Of a DNA stretch of 64,000 nt, positions 9,374-19,846 are shown piece after piece; position 1 is the stretch's first letter, and each line of letters opens with the position of its first letter. The notes under the pieces are model-generated. The model was not told where the DNA came from. It worked only from the letters and a program-made list of their open reading frames with translations, and ran no database searches. Made by a program: the position numbers and the translations under genes. The stretch comes from Amphritea balenae (GTDB lineage Bacteria; Pseudomonadota; Gammaproteobacteria; Pseudomonadales; Balneatricaceae), in NCBI RefSeq assembly GCF_003858655.1, contig NZ_RQXV01000007.1, forward strand, positions 186,001 to 250,000, read 5' to 3'.

Positions 9374-11674
9374 ATGAAGATCAGATTCGGGCTTCTCTTT
9401 TCTCTGGCTTTATTCTCGTCTGTAGCCGTAGCGCAAACTTTTACCGTGCAAGATGTTCGGTTAGAAGGGCTGCAGCGTGTCGAGCCGGGCCTTGTCTTAA
9501 GAAACTTTGATATAGATTCCGGCCAGGATATCGATCAGCGAGATATTGCTGAAGCAACCCGAAGGGTCTTCCGTACGGGTTATTTCGATGATGTTAGTAT
9601 TGGTCGTGATGGCGATGTATTGATTCTCAATCTGAAAGAACGTCCTGCTCTGAGTTTGATTCGCTTAGAGGGTAACGACGTTATTGAGGACGAAGCTTTG
9701 CTTGAAGGTTTGAAGCAGAGTGGTCTTCAGGAAGGTGAGGTGTTCAAACGGGCAACTCTGGATCGTATTCGTCAGGATCTGTTGCGTATGTATGCAGGTC
9801 AGGGTCGCTATGGTGCGGCTATCGAGGCTGAGGTAGAGTCGCTGACTGGTAATCGTGTCGCTCTTAATATCGATATTAAAGAGGGTAAGGTTGCGACTAT
9901 TCAGCATATCAATATTATCGGTAACACACTTTATTCTGATGAGGAATTAAAGGATCTGTTTACCCTGCAGCTGCCCAGTTTCTGGAAGCTGTTTAATGAT
10001 GATGATAAGTACGCCAGGGAAAAGCTGGCTGGTGATCTAGAGCGTCTTCGTTCTCATTATCTGGATCGTGGTTTTATTAATTTCAGTATTGATTCGTCTC
10101 AGGTTTCGCTATCGCCGGACAAAAAACATGTCTATATCACGGTCAGTGTAACTGAGGGTGAAAAGTTTACCGTTGGTGATGTCGCGATTGCCGGCGATCT
10201 GGTTGTGCCTGAGCAAGAGCTGATAGATGTTGTGGTTATTAAGCAAGGATCAGTTTTTTCCCGTCGAGAGATGACGGAATCACAGGACGCGCTGATCAAG
10301 AAGCTGGGTGACAATGGTTATCTGTTTGCCAATGTCAGCCCGGTACCGGCTGTAAATGACGATGGAACAGTTGCACTGCAGTTTTTTGTTTCGCCGGGTA
10401 AGCAGACCTATGTACGTCGTATCGGAGTTAAGGGTAATACCAAAACTGCAGACCAGGTGGCACGTAGGTCTATGACTCAGTCGGAAGGGGGGGTAGCTTC
10501 CATCGCCAGTATTGAGCGATCAAAAGAAAAAATTGCTCAGACAGGTTATTTTCGTGATGTCAGTGTAGAAACAATCCCGGTACCTGGGACAGATGATCAG
10601 GTCGACCTACAATACTCGGTGATTGAAGATAATACGGGTAATTTGTCTGCCAGTGTTGGTTTTTCGCAGACTAGTGGTGCAATTCTGAACCTGAGTGTGG
10701 CGCAGGAAAACTTCCTGGGCAGTGGTAATAGCGTTTCTTTTGGTATTACAAACAGTGATACGATCACTGAATATCGATTTAGCTTTACGGAGCCATATTA
10801 TACCGTCGACGGCGTGAGCCGGGGTTATAATATTTATTCTCGTGAAACGAATTATGATGAAGAGAATGTCAGTAGTTATTCCACTGACACGCTTGGTGCA
10901 GGCGTGAGTTTCAGTTATCCGATGGACGACTACCAGCGTGTTGGCTTTAGTCTGGCCTATGAAGGCATGAAGATTAAGCCAGTTGCGGACCCTGCTACGG
11001 AGATTGACACGTTTATTAATAATGAAGGTGATAGTTTTAACTTCTTTATAGCAAATATCAATTGGAGTGATAACCACCTGAATCGCCGTATTTTCCCTAC
11101 CAGCGGCTATTCTCAAAGCGCTTTTGTTGAGATAGCTATTCCTGGTAGTGATCTGAGTTACCATAAAGAACAGTACAAAATTGACTGGTATAAACCGCTT
11201 TCTGAAGATGAGACCTGGGTTGTTGCTGCTAAAGGTAAAATCGGTTATGCAGGCTCACTTGGGGATAATGACCTGCCGTTCTTTAAGCATTTTTATAGTG
11301 GTGGTTTGAGTAGTATTCGTGGTTTTGAGAGCAATACGATGGGACCACGTGATTCAGAGGGAGAGCCTTATGGTGGTGATTTTGTTGTTAATGCCAGCGC
11401 TGAGTTGATATTCCCTATCCCTTTTGTAGAAAATAGTAGCTCAATGCGGACGTTATTATTTACTGATGTGGGTAATGTGTACCTGACCGATTGTTCAGCA
11501 GTTACTACGTGCGATAGTGATATCGGGCTAGATAGCCTGCGTTTGACAACAGGCCTGGGCTTTAGCTGGCTAACGCCGATAGGCCCTTTATCTATCGCGT
11601 TGTCTAAGCCAATTATTTCTGAGAGTGGCGATGATGAGCAGTTCTTCGAATTCGCTCTTGGCCGAACTTTCTAA
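9374..11674 (+). CDS. bamA: Outer membrane protein assembly factor BamA
   Basis: BamA is the essential core of the machine that folds beta-barrel proteins into the outer membrane. A clear signal peptide (residues 1-20, cleavage after VAVA) precedes five POTRA domains (to about 420) and a C-terminal Omp85 barrel. The barrel carries the conserved lid motif SIRGFESNTMGP and ends in a terminal phenylalanine (FALGRTF), as barrel substrates do. Length is 766 residues. It lies between rseP and skp, the usual arrangement. A run of seven G (10487-10493) is present but nothing suggests the frame is variable. Confidence 0.97.
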   Translation: MKIRFGLLFSLALFSSVAVAQTFTVQDVRLEGLQRVEPGLVLRNFDIDSGQDIDQRDIAEATRRVFRTGYFDDVSIGRDGDVLILNLKERPALSLIRLEGNDVIEDEALLEGLKQSGLQEGEVFKRATLDRIRQDLLRMYAGQGRYGAAIEAEVESLTGNRVALNIDIKEGKVATIQHINIIGNTLYSDEELKDLFTLQLPSFWKLFNDDDKYAREKLAGDLERLRSHYLDRGFINFSIDSSQVSLSPDKKHVYITVSVTEGEKFTVGDVAIAGDLVVPEQELIDVVVIKQGSVFSRREMTESQDALIKKLGDNGYLFANVSPVPAVNDDGTVALQFFVSPGKQTYVRRIGVKGNTKTADQVARRSMTQSEGGVASIASIERSKEKIAQTGYFRDVSVETIPVPGTDDQVDLQYSVIEDNTGNLSASVGFSQTSGAILNLSVAQENFLGSGNSVSFGITNSDTITEYRFSFTEPYYTVDGVSRGYNIYSRETNYDEENVSSYSTDTLGAGVSFSYPMDDYQRVGFSLAYEGMKIKPVADPATEIDTFINNEGDSFNFFIANINWSDNHLNRRIFPTSGYSQSAFVEIAIPGSDLSYHKEQYKIDWYKPLSEDETWVVAAKGKIGYAGSLGDNDLPFFKHFYSGGLSSIRGFESNTMGPRDSEGEPYGGDFVVNASAELIFPIPFVENSSSMRTLLFTDVGNVYLTDCSAVTTCDSDIGLDSLRLTTGLGFSWLTPIGPLSIALSKPIISESGDDEQFFEFALGRTF

Positions 11675-11684
11675 GGAGAATGAA

Positions 11685-12176
11685 ATGATCAGATCACTGA
11701 TGATCGTCGCGGGTTTGTTGATGAGCCTGAATGTTATGGCCGAGAAAGTTGCTACCTTGAGTGTGCAGCAGGCGTTGCTGTCCAGTAAAGCTGCGGAAGC
11801 GTTTCGAGCAGAACTGCAAAAAGAGTTTAGTTCAGAGCAGAAACAGCTACTTGATCTGGAAGCTCAGGCTAAGAAAATTCAGCAGCAACTGAAAAAAGGT
11901 CAGGGTACTCAGTCTAAAGAAGTGACGGATCAGCAGCGGGTACAGTTCCAGAAAGCATTTGGCGAGTATCAGCGTTTAGGTCAGGAGTTGCAACAGGTTC
12001 AGCGTGAGCGTGAGCAGCTGTTTTTACAAGAGATGCGTCCGAAGCTGGATGCCGTTATCCGTGGTCTGATTGAAAAGGACGGCTATGATCTGGTGCTAAA
12101 TAAACAGGCAACTATCTATGCTAAGCCTGGATTGGATATTACTGCGAAAGTAGTCGAACTGTTGAACAAACAGTAA
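11685..12176 (+). CDS. skp: Periplasmic chaperone Skp/OmpH
   Basis: Skp is a trimeric periplasmic chaperone that carries unfolded outer-membrane proteins to BamA. The 163-residue product has a signal peptide of about 19 residues (ending NVMA) and a long charged, glutamine-rich coiled coil (about 45-120), as in the family's tentacle helices. The start at 11685 follows AAGGAGA 10 bp after the bamA stop; the in-frame ATG further upstream lies within bamA. Sequence in this family is poorly conserved, so the call rests on length, signal, coiled coil and position. Confidence 0.93.
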   Translation: MIRSLMIVAGLLMSLNVMAEKVATLSVQQALLSSKAAEAFRAELQKEFSSEQKQLLDLEAQAKKIQQQLKKGQGTQSKEVTDQQRVQFQKAFGEYQRLGQELQQVQREREQLFLQEMRPKLDAVIRGLIEKDGYDLVLNKQATIYAKPGLDITAKVVELLNKQ

Positions 12177-12183
12177 TTAATTG

Positions 12184-13242
12184 ATGAGTAAAATCCGCTA
12201 TACCATCGCTGAGCTTTCAGAGCGGCTAGGCGCTAAGCCACTAAGTGATTCCGATACTTCAATTGAGGCTGTTATTGAAGGTATCGGGACCTTAGAGTCT
12301 GCCACGGCTACCCAACTTTCGTTTCTCCATAATTCTAAATATCAGCATCAACTGTCAGAGTCTGATGCGGGTGCTGTATTGGTACGTGAGGAATTTAAAA
12401 GTGAAGTAAACGGCGTTGCCCTGGTTGTCGATGATCCTTATCTGGCTTACGCCCGGGCCACCGCCTTGTTTGTGGGTTGTTTTAAACATGAAGCTGGTAT
12501 CAGTGATACGGCAATAATTAGTGAAACTGCTGTCGTTGCCGATGATGTGCAGATCGGGCAGCATGTCGTGCTGGGAAATAACGTTGTTATAGGCAGTGGC
12601 GTTGTTGTCGGATCAAATACAGTAATTGGCGATGATTGTATTATCGGTGATAATACCCGGCTTGCTGCAAATGTGACGCTTTATAGTGATGTAAAAATCG
12701 GTGCCGACTGTGTTATCCATAGTGGGGCAGTGATTGGCGCTGATGGCTTCGGCTTTGCTAGTCATGATAAACAGTGGGTTAAAATACATCAGCTGGGTGG
12801 GGTTCGTATTGGCGATAATGTAGAGGTTGGCGCTGGCACCACGATTGACTGTGGGGCACTTGAAGATACCATTATTCATAGCGGTGTTATTCTCGATAAC
12901 CAGATACAGATAGCTCATAACGTTGAAATAGGTGAAAATACTGCCATCGCTGGATGTACTGCGGTTGCAGGAAGTACCACTATTGGTAAGAATTGTACTA
13001 TTGCCGGCGCCTGCGGTATTACCGGTCATCTTGAGATTGCAGAAGGTGTTCATATCACCGCAATGTCCCTCGTGAGTAAATCGCTGACTAAACCCGGAGC
13101 TTATTCATCGGGTACAGTGGTTGAGCCACATCAGCAGTGGAAGCGAAATGTGGTGAGATTTCGTCAGTTAGACGACCTGTCTCGTCGTGTTAAAACTTTA
13201 GAAACAATAGCAAAACAGAACAAAATTGAAGGTCAGTCTTAA
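12184..13242 (+). CDS. lpxD: UDP-3-O-acylglucosamine N-acyltransferase
   Basis: LpxD adds the second acyl chain in lipid A synthesis. The 352-residue protein has an N-terminal uridine-binding domain (about 1-100), then a left-handed beta helix of hexapeptide repeats (for example [13 protein letters not shown]), then a C-terminal helix. The catalytic histidine is in [10 protein letters not shown] chose the ATG at 12184 over the adjacent TTG at 12181. The stop overlaps the fabZ start by one base, so lpxD, fabZ, lpxA and lpxB are likely cotranscribed and coupled. Confidence 0.96.
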   Translation: MSKIRYTIAELSERLGAKPLSDSDTSIEAVIEGIGTLESATATQLSFLHNSKYQHQLSESDAGAVLVREEFKSEVNGVALVVDDPYLAYARATALFVGCFKHEAGISDTAIISETAVVADDVQIGQHVVLGNNVVIGSGVVVGSNTVIGDDCIIGDNTRLAANVTLYSDVKIGADCVIHSGAVIGADGFGFASHDKQWVKIHQLGGVRIGDNVEVGAGTTIDCGALEDTIIHSGVILDNQIQIAHNVEIGENTAIAGCTAVAGSTTIGKNCTIAGACGITGHLEIAEGVHITAMSLVSKSLTKPGAYSSGTVVEPHQQWKRNVVRFRQLDDLSRRVKTLETIAKQNKIEGQS

Positions 13243-13679
13243 TGATGGATGTAAACGAGATACGTAAATATTTACCGCACCGTTACCCGTTCCTGTTGGT
13301 GGATCGTGTCGTCGAGCTAGTGCCTGGTGAATCTATAGTGGCCTATAAAAATGTAACAATTAATGAGCCTTACTTTAATGGCCACTTTCCGGATCATCCT
13401 GTGATGCCGGGTGTGCTGATTCAGGAAGCGATGGCACAGGCGGCCGGTATCCTTGGATTTAAAACCATGGATAAGACTCCGCAAGATGGTTCAATTTATT
13501 ACTTTGTAGGTTCTGATAAACTACGCTTTAAGCGTCCGGTCGTACCGGGTGATCAGCTTCAGTTAGAGGCTAAGATCGTATCCGAGAAACGCGGTATCTG
13601 GAAGTTTGATGTACGTGCTACAGTAGAAGGTGAGCTGGCAAGCTCTGCCACTATTCTTTGTGCTGACAGAAAGGTTTAA
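13242..13679 (+). CDS. fabZ: 3-hydroxyacyl-[ACP] dehydratase FabZ
   Basis: FabZ dehydrates beta-hydroxyacyl-ACP in fatty acid elongation and competes with LpxA for hydroxyacyl-ACP. The 145-residue hot-dog-fold protein contains [13 protein letters not shown] and the active-site block [11 protein letters not shown]...QEAMAQ, with catalytic H48 and E62. A second in-frame ATG at 13245 is also possible. Its place within the lpx genes is the standard proteobacterial arrangement. Confidence 0.97.
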   Translation: MMDVNEIRKYLPHRYPFLLVDRVVELVPGESIVAYKNVTINEPYFNGHFPDHPVMPGVLIQEAMAQAAGILGFKTMDKTPQDGSIYYFVGSDKLRFKRPVVPGDQLQLEAKIVSEKRGIWKFDVRATVEGELASSATILCADRKV

Positions 13680-13681
13680 GT

Positions 13682-14452
13682 TTGATCCACTCTAGTGCCA
13701 TTATAGACCCCTCCGCCCGCCTGGCCGATGATGTTGAGGTAGGGCCCTGGACCGTTATCGGAGCCGATGTCGAAATCGGTGCCGGTACCCGGATTAATTC
13801 CCATGTGGTTATTAAAGGGCCGACAAAGATTGGCCAGAATAACCATATTTTTCAGTTCGCCAGTATCGGTGAAGACTGCCAGGATAAGAAGTACGATGGT
13901 GAGCCGACCGAATTAATAATCGGTGACAATAACGTATTTCGTGAAGGTTGTACCGTTCACCGCGGTACTGTTCAGGATCAAAGTCTGACCCGCATCGGTA
14001 GCTACAATTTATTTATGGCTAATGCCCATGTTGCCCATGACTGTATGGTCGGTGACCATAATATTCTGGCAAATAATTGTGCGATTGCGGGACATGTGCA
14101 TCTGGGTGACTATGTGATTCTGGGTGGTTTTACCGCCGTCCATCAGTTTTGCCATATAGGCTCACATAGCATGTGTGGTGCCGGCACAGTGGTATTAAAG
14201 GATATCCCAGCTTTTGTTATGTCTAATGGCAATAGTGCTGAACCCCATGGCATTAATGCTGAAGGATTACGGCGCAGGGGTTTTTCCGCTGAGGCGGTGC
14301 GTAATATTAAGCGCGCCTATAAGACAGTTTACCGAAAAGGTTTGAAGCTGGAAGAAGCGATTGAAGAGCTTGAACCACTGGCTGCTGAAACGCCAGAGTT
14401 GCAGCTACTTACCGACTCTCTGAAATCCTCAACCCGGGGCATTATCCGTTAG
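13682..14452 (+). CDS. lpxA: Acyl-[ACP]-UDP-N-acetylglucosamine O-acyltransferase
   Basis: LpxA catalyses the first step of lipid A synthesis. The 256-residue protein is a left-handed beta helix with many hexapeptide repeats, and the catalytic histidine H119 lies in NAHVAHDC. The reading frame starts at a TTG (13682), two bases after the fabZ stop. The deduced [12 protein letters not shown] aligns with the family N terminus and there is no usable ATG before IHSSA, so TTG is the likely genuine start, preceded by AAAGG. Confidence 0.95.
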   Translation: MIHSSAIIDPSARLADDVEVGPWTVIGADVEIGAGTRINSHVVIKGPTKIGQNNHIFQFASIGEDCQDKKYDGEPTELIIGDNNVFREGCTVHRGTVQDQSLTRIGSYNLFMANAHVAHDCMVGDHNILANNCAIAGHVHLGDYVILGGFTAVHQFCHIGSHSMCGAGTVVLKDIPAFVMSNGNSAEPHGINAEGLRRRGFSAEAVRNIKRAYKTVYRKGLKLEEAIEELEPLAAETPELQLLTDSLKSSTRGIIR

Positions 14453-14458
14453 GGTGCC

Positions 14459-15631
14459 ATGAGTACCCTCTATGTTGGTGTCGTTGCAGGTGAAGCCTCG
14501 GGAGATATTCTCGGGGCAGGCTTGTTGGCCGAGTTAAAACACCGTTTTCCTGACCTGCGTATTGAAGGTATTGGTGGTGAGCTGATGCAGGCCCAGGGCT
14601 GCAGTAGCCTGTTTCCGATGGAACGCTTATCGGTCATGGGGCTGGTCGAAGTGTTGGGGCGGCTGCGTGAACTGATGAAAATCAGGAAGCAGCTAACCGC
14701 TCACTTCGTTAAGAATCAGCCTGATGTGTTTATTGGTATCGATGCACCTGACTTTACACTAAACCTTGAAGGTAAGCTTCGAGCAGCAGGTATTCCCACT
14801 GTGCATTATGTCAGTCCTTCAGTTTGGGCCTGGCGTCGCAAGCGTGTATTTAAAATTCTTAAAACCACCGACCTGATGTTGACGCTTTTTCCTTTTGAGG
14901 CAAAGTTCTATCAGGAGCATCAGATGGCGGTCGAATTCGTCGGTCACCCTCTGGCAAATATGATTCCAATGGAGCCTGATCAGGCCCGGGCGCGTTCAGA
15001 GCTAGGTTTGGAACAAAATGCCGATATCATTGCGCTGATGCCGGGCAGTCGTGGCGGAGAGCTCAAGTATCTCGCTGAGCCTTTTTTAGACACAGCTCGT
15101 TGGTTGCTGAAACGTAATCCAGCACTTCAGTTTGTTATGCCTGCAGCGAATCAGGTTCGTTATGATGCGCTGCGTGAATTATTAGATGAGAAGTATGATG
15201 ATCTTCCGGTAAAGCTGATTTTGAAGCAATCCCGGGAAGTAATGACCGCATCAGATACTATCCTTTTGGCTTCAGGCACTGCAACACTTGAAGGTTTGTT
15301 GTTAAAAAAACCGATGGTTGTTGCTTATCGAATGGCTCCCCTGAGTTATAAAATCATCTCGCGTTTAGTGAAAAGCAATTATATCTCCCTGCCTAACCTG
15401 TTGGCGGATGAGAAGTTGGTGCCAGAAATTTTACAAGATGACGTTCGCCCCGAAATACTGGGGCCAGCATTAGAACGGGCCTTATCGAATAGTCAGAATG
15501 GCAGTGCATTGAAACAGCGGTTTACTGAAATCCATACACAACTGCGTCAGGACGCCAGCAAACGGGCGGTTGATGCGATAGTCAATTTATTGCAGCAGCG
15601 GGGGCAGTTTGATGGAAAGTCTGGGATTTGA
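14459..15631 (+). CDS. lpxB: Lipid-A-disaccharide synthase
   Basis: LpxB is a family-19 glycosyltransferase that joins UDP-2,3-diacylglucosamine and lipid X at the inner face of the inner membrane. The 390-residue product shows the N-terminal [12 protein letters not shown], the conserved [11 protein letters not shown], the [12 protein letters not shown] segment and the nucleotide-sugar region [13 protein letters not shown]. The start ATG at 14459 is six bases after the lpxA stop. The final 20 bp overlap rnhB in a different frame. Confidence 0.97.
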   Translation: MSTLYVGVVAGEASGDILGAGLLAELKHRFPDLRIEGIGGELMQAQGCSSLFPMERLSVMGLVEVLGRLRELMKIRKQLTAHFVKNQPDVFIGIDAPDFTLNLEGKLRAAGIPTVHYVSPSVWAWRRKRVFKILKTTDLMLTLFPFEAKFYQEHQMAVEFVGHPLANMIPMEPDQARARSELGLEQNADIIALMPGSRGGELKYLAEPFLDTARWLLKRNPALQFVMPAANQVRYDALRELLDEKYDDLPVKLILKQSREVMTASDTILLASGTATLEGLLLKKPMVVAYRMAPLSYKIISRLVKSNYISLPNLLADEKLVPEILQDDVRPEILGPALERALSNSQNGSALKQRFTEIHTQLRQDASKRAVDAIVNLLQQRGQFDGKSGI

Positions 15632-16208
15632 CTTTAGTGCTGCGAAGCTTGTTGCAGGTGTAGATGAAGTAGGGCGTGGGCCCTTAATAGGCAACGTAGT
15701 TACTGCAGCTGTAATTCTTGATCCGGAAAATCCAATACCGGGGCTGACTGATTCTAAGAAGCTCACAGAAAAGAAACGTGATCTTCTCTACCCTCTGATT
15801 CAGGAGAGGGCGTTGGCCTGGTCAATTGCCTGGGCGACACCTGATGAGATAGATGAATTAAATATCCTGCATGCAACTATGCTGGCGATGCAGCGAGCTG
15901 TTATTCAGCTCAGCATAACACCTGAATTTGCATTGATAGACGGTAATCGCTGTCCGCCCGGATTGCCCTGTGCCTCCGAAGCTATTGTTAAGGGTGATCT
16001 TAAAGAGCCAGCTATCAGTGCGGCTTCGATACTGGCTAAAGTCTATCGGGACCGGGAGATGACAGAGTTAGATCAGCGATATCCTGACTATGGTTTTGCT
16101 AAACATAAGGGTTATCCTACGGCCCTGCATCTTGAAAAGCTGCGCCAACTGGGGCCGCTACCTGAGCATCGGCGTAGTTTTCGTCCGGTAGCTGAATTAC
16201 TGAAATAA
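15612..16208 (+). CDS. rnhB: Ribonuclease HII
   Basis: RNase HII cuts RNA in RNA-DNA hybrids and starts removal of misincorporated ribonucleotides. The active-site motif [12 protein letters not shown] gives D18 and E19, a further acidic residue is in LIDGN, and the later [18 protein letters not shown] block is typical. The ATG at 15612 lies inside the end of lpxB; a TTG directly before it is less likely. At 198 residues it is normal for the family. It links lipid A genes to dnaE as in many gammaproteobacteria. Confidence 0.96.
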   Translation: MESLGFDFSAAKLVAGVDEVGRGPLIGNVVTAAVILDPENPIPGLTDSKKLTEKKRDLLYPLIQERALAWSIAWATPDEIDELNILHATMLAMQRAVIQLSITPEFALIDGNRCPPGLPCASEAIVKGDLKEPAISAASILAKVYRDREMTELDQRYPDYGFAKHKGYPTALHLEKLRQLGPLPEHRRSFRPVAELLK

Positions 16209-16225
16209 CAAAAGACTGAGTTGAA

Positions 16226-19200
16226 ATGACTGATCCGGCATTTGTACATCTGCGCTTACATACTGAATTTTCACTGGTCGATGGACTGGTGCGTATAAAA
16301 GAGCTGGTTGGTGCGGCTAAAGATATGCAGATGCCAGCAGTTGCGATTACCGATCAGGTTAACCTGTTTGCGCTGGTTAAGTTTTTTAAAGCGACTACCG
16401 GAGCTGGTATTAAACCTATTTTCGGTTCAGATATCTGGATCGAGAATGAAGCGGAGCCAGAGTCTGAACCTACTCGTATGACTCTTCTTGTAATGAATGA
16501 GATGGGCTATCGGAATCTCATGGAACTGGTGTCGCTGGCGTATGAAAAAGGCCAGAATGTTCAGTCAGAAAAAGCAATTCTCAAGAAAAGCTGGATCAGT
16601 GAGAAATCTGCAGGGTTGATTGCTCTGTCAGGAGCCAAAGAGGGTGAGGTCGGTCGGGCGCTGCAACAGGGTAACGGGCCGGGACGGAAGGCATTAGAAG
16701 AATGGCAAAATATCTTTCCCAATCGCTTTTATCTGGAAGTACAGCGTACCGGTAGAGCAGGGGATGAAGACTGTGTCCATGCTTCAGTTCAACTGGCGCA
16801 TGAAACGTGCTGTCCGTTAGTGGCAACCAATGAAGTGATGTTCATCAAGCCGGAAGACTTTGAAGCCCATGAAGTGCGGGTTTGTATCAACCAAAGTCGG
16901 ACCCTTGAGGATCCTAATCGCCCCAAAAATTATACGGAACAGCAATATCTACGTTCACCTGAAGAGATGGTCGAGCTGTTCTCTGATATACCATCAGCAA
17001 TATCTAACTCGGTTGAGATTGCAAAGCGCTGCAACTCTGAGCTGGATCTGGGTACCTATTATCTACCTAAATACCCAATCCCGGCGGGCAAGACCATGGA
17101 TCAGTTTTTTGCTGATGTATCATGGAAAGGCTTGGAAGATCGGCTCGAAATACTACTGGATAAAGATGATCCTGAGTATGCCGAGAAGCGCAAACCCTAT
17201 GAAGATCGGATGGATTTTGAGCTCGATATTATCACCCAGATGGGTTTTCCGGGTTACTTTCTGATCGTAATGGACTTTATCCAGTGGGGTAAAGATAACG
17301 GCGTTCCGGTGGGGCCGGGTCGTGGTTCAGGTGCCGGCTCTCTGGTGGCTTATGCCCAAAAAATCACCGATCTGGATCCGCTTGAATATGACTTGCTGTT
17401 CGAGCGATTTCTAAACCCTGAGCGGGTATCGATGCCCGATTTCGATATCGACTTCTGTATGGATAACCGGGATAAGGTTATCGATTATGTAGCTGAGACC
17501 TATGGTCGCGATGCGGTATCCCAGATTGTTACCTTCGGTACTATGGCGGCTAAAGCAGTAGTGCGGGATGTTGCCCGGGTGCAGGGTAAAGCGTTCGGTC
17601 TGGCTGACAAGCTGTCTAAACTGATTCCGTTTGAGATCGGTATGACCCTGAGCAGAGCGATGGATGAAGAGCCGCTGATGCGGGAATTCGTCAATAGCAA
17701 CGAAGAAGCCCAGGAAATTATGGAGATGGCCTTCAGGCTGGAAGGCCTGACCCGAAATGTAGGTAAACATGCCGGTGGTGTGGTTATCGCGCCGACTAAA
17801 CTGACTGATTTTTCTGCGACCTACTGTGATGAGTTTGGCCATGGCCTGGTAACCCAGTTTGATAAGAACGATGTTGAAGAAGCCGGTCTGGTAAAGTTTG
17901 ACTTTCTGGGTCTGAGAACCCTGACCATCGTTGACTGGGCAGTTAAGACCATTGACCGTATCCGGGCTAAAACCGGCGAAGAGCCACTTGATATTGCGCT
18001 GATCGATCTGGAAGATCGAACCACCTTTGATCTGTTGCAATCGGCAGAAACAACTGCGGTATTCCAGCTTGAGTCCAGCGGTATGAAAGATCTGGTAACA
18101 CGCCTGCAGCCGAGCCGATTTGAAGATATCGTCGCATTGGTGGCTCTGTTCCGTCCGGGGCCATTGCAGTCTGGCATGGTAGATGACTTTATTCTGCGAA
18201 AGCATGGTCAGGCAGAACTGGCTTATCCCCATGCTGATTATCAGCTAGATAGCCTGCAGCCGGTGTTGGAGCCTACCTACGGTATTATCCTGTATCAGGA
18301 ACAGGTAATGCAGATCGCCCAGGTGATGGCGGGCTATACGCTGGGCGGCGCAGATATGCTACGTCGGGCCATGGGTAAGAAAAAGCCGGAAGAGATGGCT
18401 AAGCAGCGCACCTCTTTCCTTGAAGGTTCTGAGCAAAACGGTATCGACCGGGATCTGGCCGGTAATATATTTGATCTGGTAGAGAAGTTCGCCGGTTACG
18501 GCTTTAACAAATCACACTCAGCTGCCTATGCACTGGTTTCCTATCAGACAGCCTGGTTGAAAGCGCATTACCCAGCACCCTTTATGGCGGCAGTACTCTC
18601 TTCTGATATGCAGAATACCGAAAAGGTGGTGATCTTCATTGAAGAGTGTCGCAACATGAAATTGCCGTTGGTGCTGCCTGACGTTAATTGTGGCGAATAT
18701 ATGTTCACCGTTAATGATGCTGGAGAAATTGTCTACGGTTTAGGCGCTGTTAAAGGTGTGGGTGAGGGGCCGATAGAGTCGATTGTTGCAGCCCGGGCAG
18801 AGGGTGATGAGTTCAGCGATATTTTTGATTTTTGTAAGCGGGTTGGCAGCAAGAAACTTAATAAACGGGTACTGGAAGCACTGGTGCGCGCCGGTGCACT
18901 GGACCGTTTGACGCAAAAGACTGACCGGGCCCAGCTTTGGGCTGCGATACCTGAAGCGCTAAAAGCGGCTGATCAGTCGGAGCGTAATCAAAGTGCCGGC
19001 ATGTTTGATCTGTTTGGTGAAGTTGAAGCTGAGCAGCCCAGAGATCCTTACGCTGAGTATATGAAACTGCGTCAATGGACTGATAAAGAGCGTCTGCAGG
19101 GAGAGAAAGACACTCTGGGGCTCTACGTTACCGGACACCCGATCGATGAGTATGAATCGGAGCTGCCAAACTTTATCTCTAAACGTATAGCCGAGCTTCA

Positions 19201-19729
19201 GCCGCAGCGGGGTCAGCAACAGAAGATGCTGGGACTGGTGGTTGATATCCGGGTGAAGAAGACTAAGAAAGGCGATCCTCTCTGTTTTGTGACGCTGGAC
19301 GACCGGACTTCTCGGATCGAAGTGTCACTATTTGGTGAGTCTTATGATGAAAACCGTCATGCTCTGACCAAAGATGCGATTCTGCTGATTGAAGGTGAGA
19401 TTACCGTCGATAGTTATTCTGGCACGGATAAGCTTAAGGTACGTGGCAACAGTATTGTCGATATTACTCAGTGTCGGGCACGGTATGGAAAGCATATCGA
19501 AGTTGATTGTGATGCCGGGCAGTTGAAAGAACGCTCGCTGAGGGAGTTCGAAAAGTTGCTGCAGGCAAATCAGGGGCGCTCTAATATTGATGTTGCTCTA
19601 CGCTACAGCCGGGCTGATGCGAAGGCGACTCTGGGTCTTGGCCGTGAGTGGAAGGTAGAGCCTACAGATGAGCTGTTGCTGAAGCTTAAAGATCAGTTTG
19701 GTGGTGATGCGGTACGCATTCGCTATTAA
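16226..19729 (+). CDS. dnaE: DNA polymerase III alpha subunit
   Basis: DnaE is the replicative polymerase. The 1,167-residue protein has an N-terminal PHP domain (FVHLRLHTEFSLVDGL onward), a palm region with MPDFDIDFCMD carrying catalytic D405 and D407, GPGRGSGAGSLVAYA before it, helix-hairpin-helix segments, and an OB-fold near residue 1010 (MLGLVVDIRVKKTKKG). A MFDLFGE segment after a glutamine-rich stretch (about 930) is the likely beta-clamp contact. Length matches E. coli DnaE (1,160). Start at 16226, 17 bp after rnhB. Confidence 0.98.
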   Translation: MTDPAFVHLRLHTEFSLVDGLVRIKELVGAAKDMQMPAVAITDQVNLFALVKFFKATTGAGIKPIFGSDIWIENEAEPESEPTRMTLLVMNEMGYRNLMELVSLAYEKGQNVQSEKAILKKSWISEKSAGLIALSGAKEGEVGRALQQGNGPGRKALEEWQNIFPNRFYLEVQRTGRAGDEDCVHASVQLAHETCCPLVATNEVMFIKPEDFEAHEVRVCINQSRTLEDPNRPKNYTEQQYLRSPEEMVELFSDIPSAISNSVEIAKRCNSELDLGTYYLPKYPIPAGKTMDQFFADVSWKGLEDRLEILLDKDDPEYAEKRKPYEDRMDFELDIITQMGFPGYFLIVMDFIQWGKDNGVPVGPGRGSGAGSLVAYAQKITDLDPLEYDLLFERFLNPERVSMPDFDIDFCMDNRDKVIDYVAETYGRDAVSQIVTFGTMAAKAVVRDVARVQGKAFGLADKLSKLIPFEIGMTLSRAMDEEPLMREFVNSNEEAQEIMEMAFRLEGLTRNVGKHAGGVVIAPTKLTDFSATYCDEFGHGLVTQFDKNDVEEAGLVKFDFLGLRTLTIVDWAVKTIDRIRAKTGEEPLDIALIDLEDRTTFDLLQSAETTAVFQLESSGMKDLVTRLQPSRFEDIVALVALFRPGPLQSGMVDDFILRKHGQAELAYPHADYQLDSLQPVLEPTYGIILYQEQVMQIAQVMAGYTLGGADMLRRAMGKKKPEEMAKQRTSFLEGSEQNGIDRDLAGNIFDLVEKFAGYGFNKSHSAAYALVSYQTAWLKAHYPAPFMAAVLSSDMQNTEKVVIFIEECRNMKLPLVLPDVNCGEYMFTVNDAGEIVYGLGAVKGVGEGPIESIVAARAEGDEFSDIFDFCKRVGSKKLNKRVLEALVRAGALDRLTQKTDRAQLWAAIPEALKAADQSERNQSAGMFDLFGEVEAEQPRDPYAEYMKLRQWTDKERLQGEKDTLGLYVTGHPIDEYESELPNFISKRIAELQPQRGQQQKMLGLVVDIRVKKTKKGDPLCFVTLDDRTSRIEVSLFGESYDENRHALTKDAILLIEGEITVDSYSGTDKLKVRGNSIVDITQCRARYGKHIEVDCDAGQLKERSLREFEKLLQANQGRSNIDVALRYSRADAKATLGLGREWKVEPTDELLLKLKDQFGGDAVRIRY

Positions 19730-19846
19730 TGAGGCTGGTTCTCAGGCCGTTCTGCAGGTAGAATTAGGCCAATTTTTTTATCATCGGCTGCGCTTTTAAC
19801 CTGTATAGCCGGTCGGGACGAAATAAACATACGGAATACCGAGACC
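19730..19846 (+). other. dnaE-accA intergenic region
   Basis: This 117-bp gap contains a T-rich tract (near 19775-19781) after imperfect GGCC-containing complementarity, possibly a weak terminator, and no open frame of note. A promoter for accA may lie here but no hexamer pair is convincing. Confidence 0.3.

Noticed and set aside
10487-10493. G7 run in bamA as a phase-variable tract
   Set aside because: BamA is essential, so on/off switching is not plausible.
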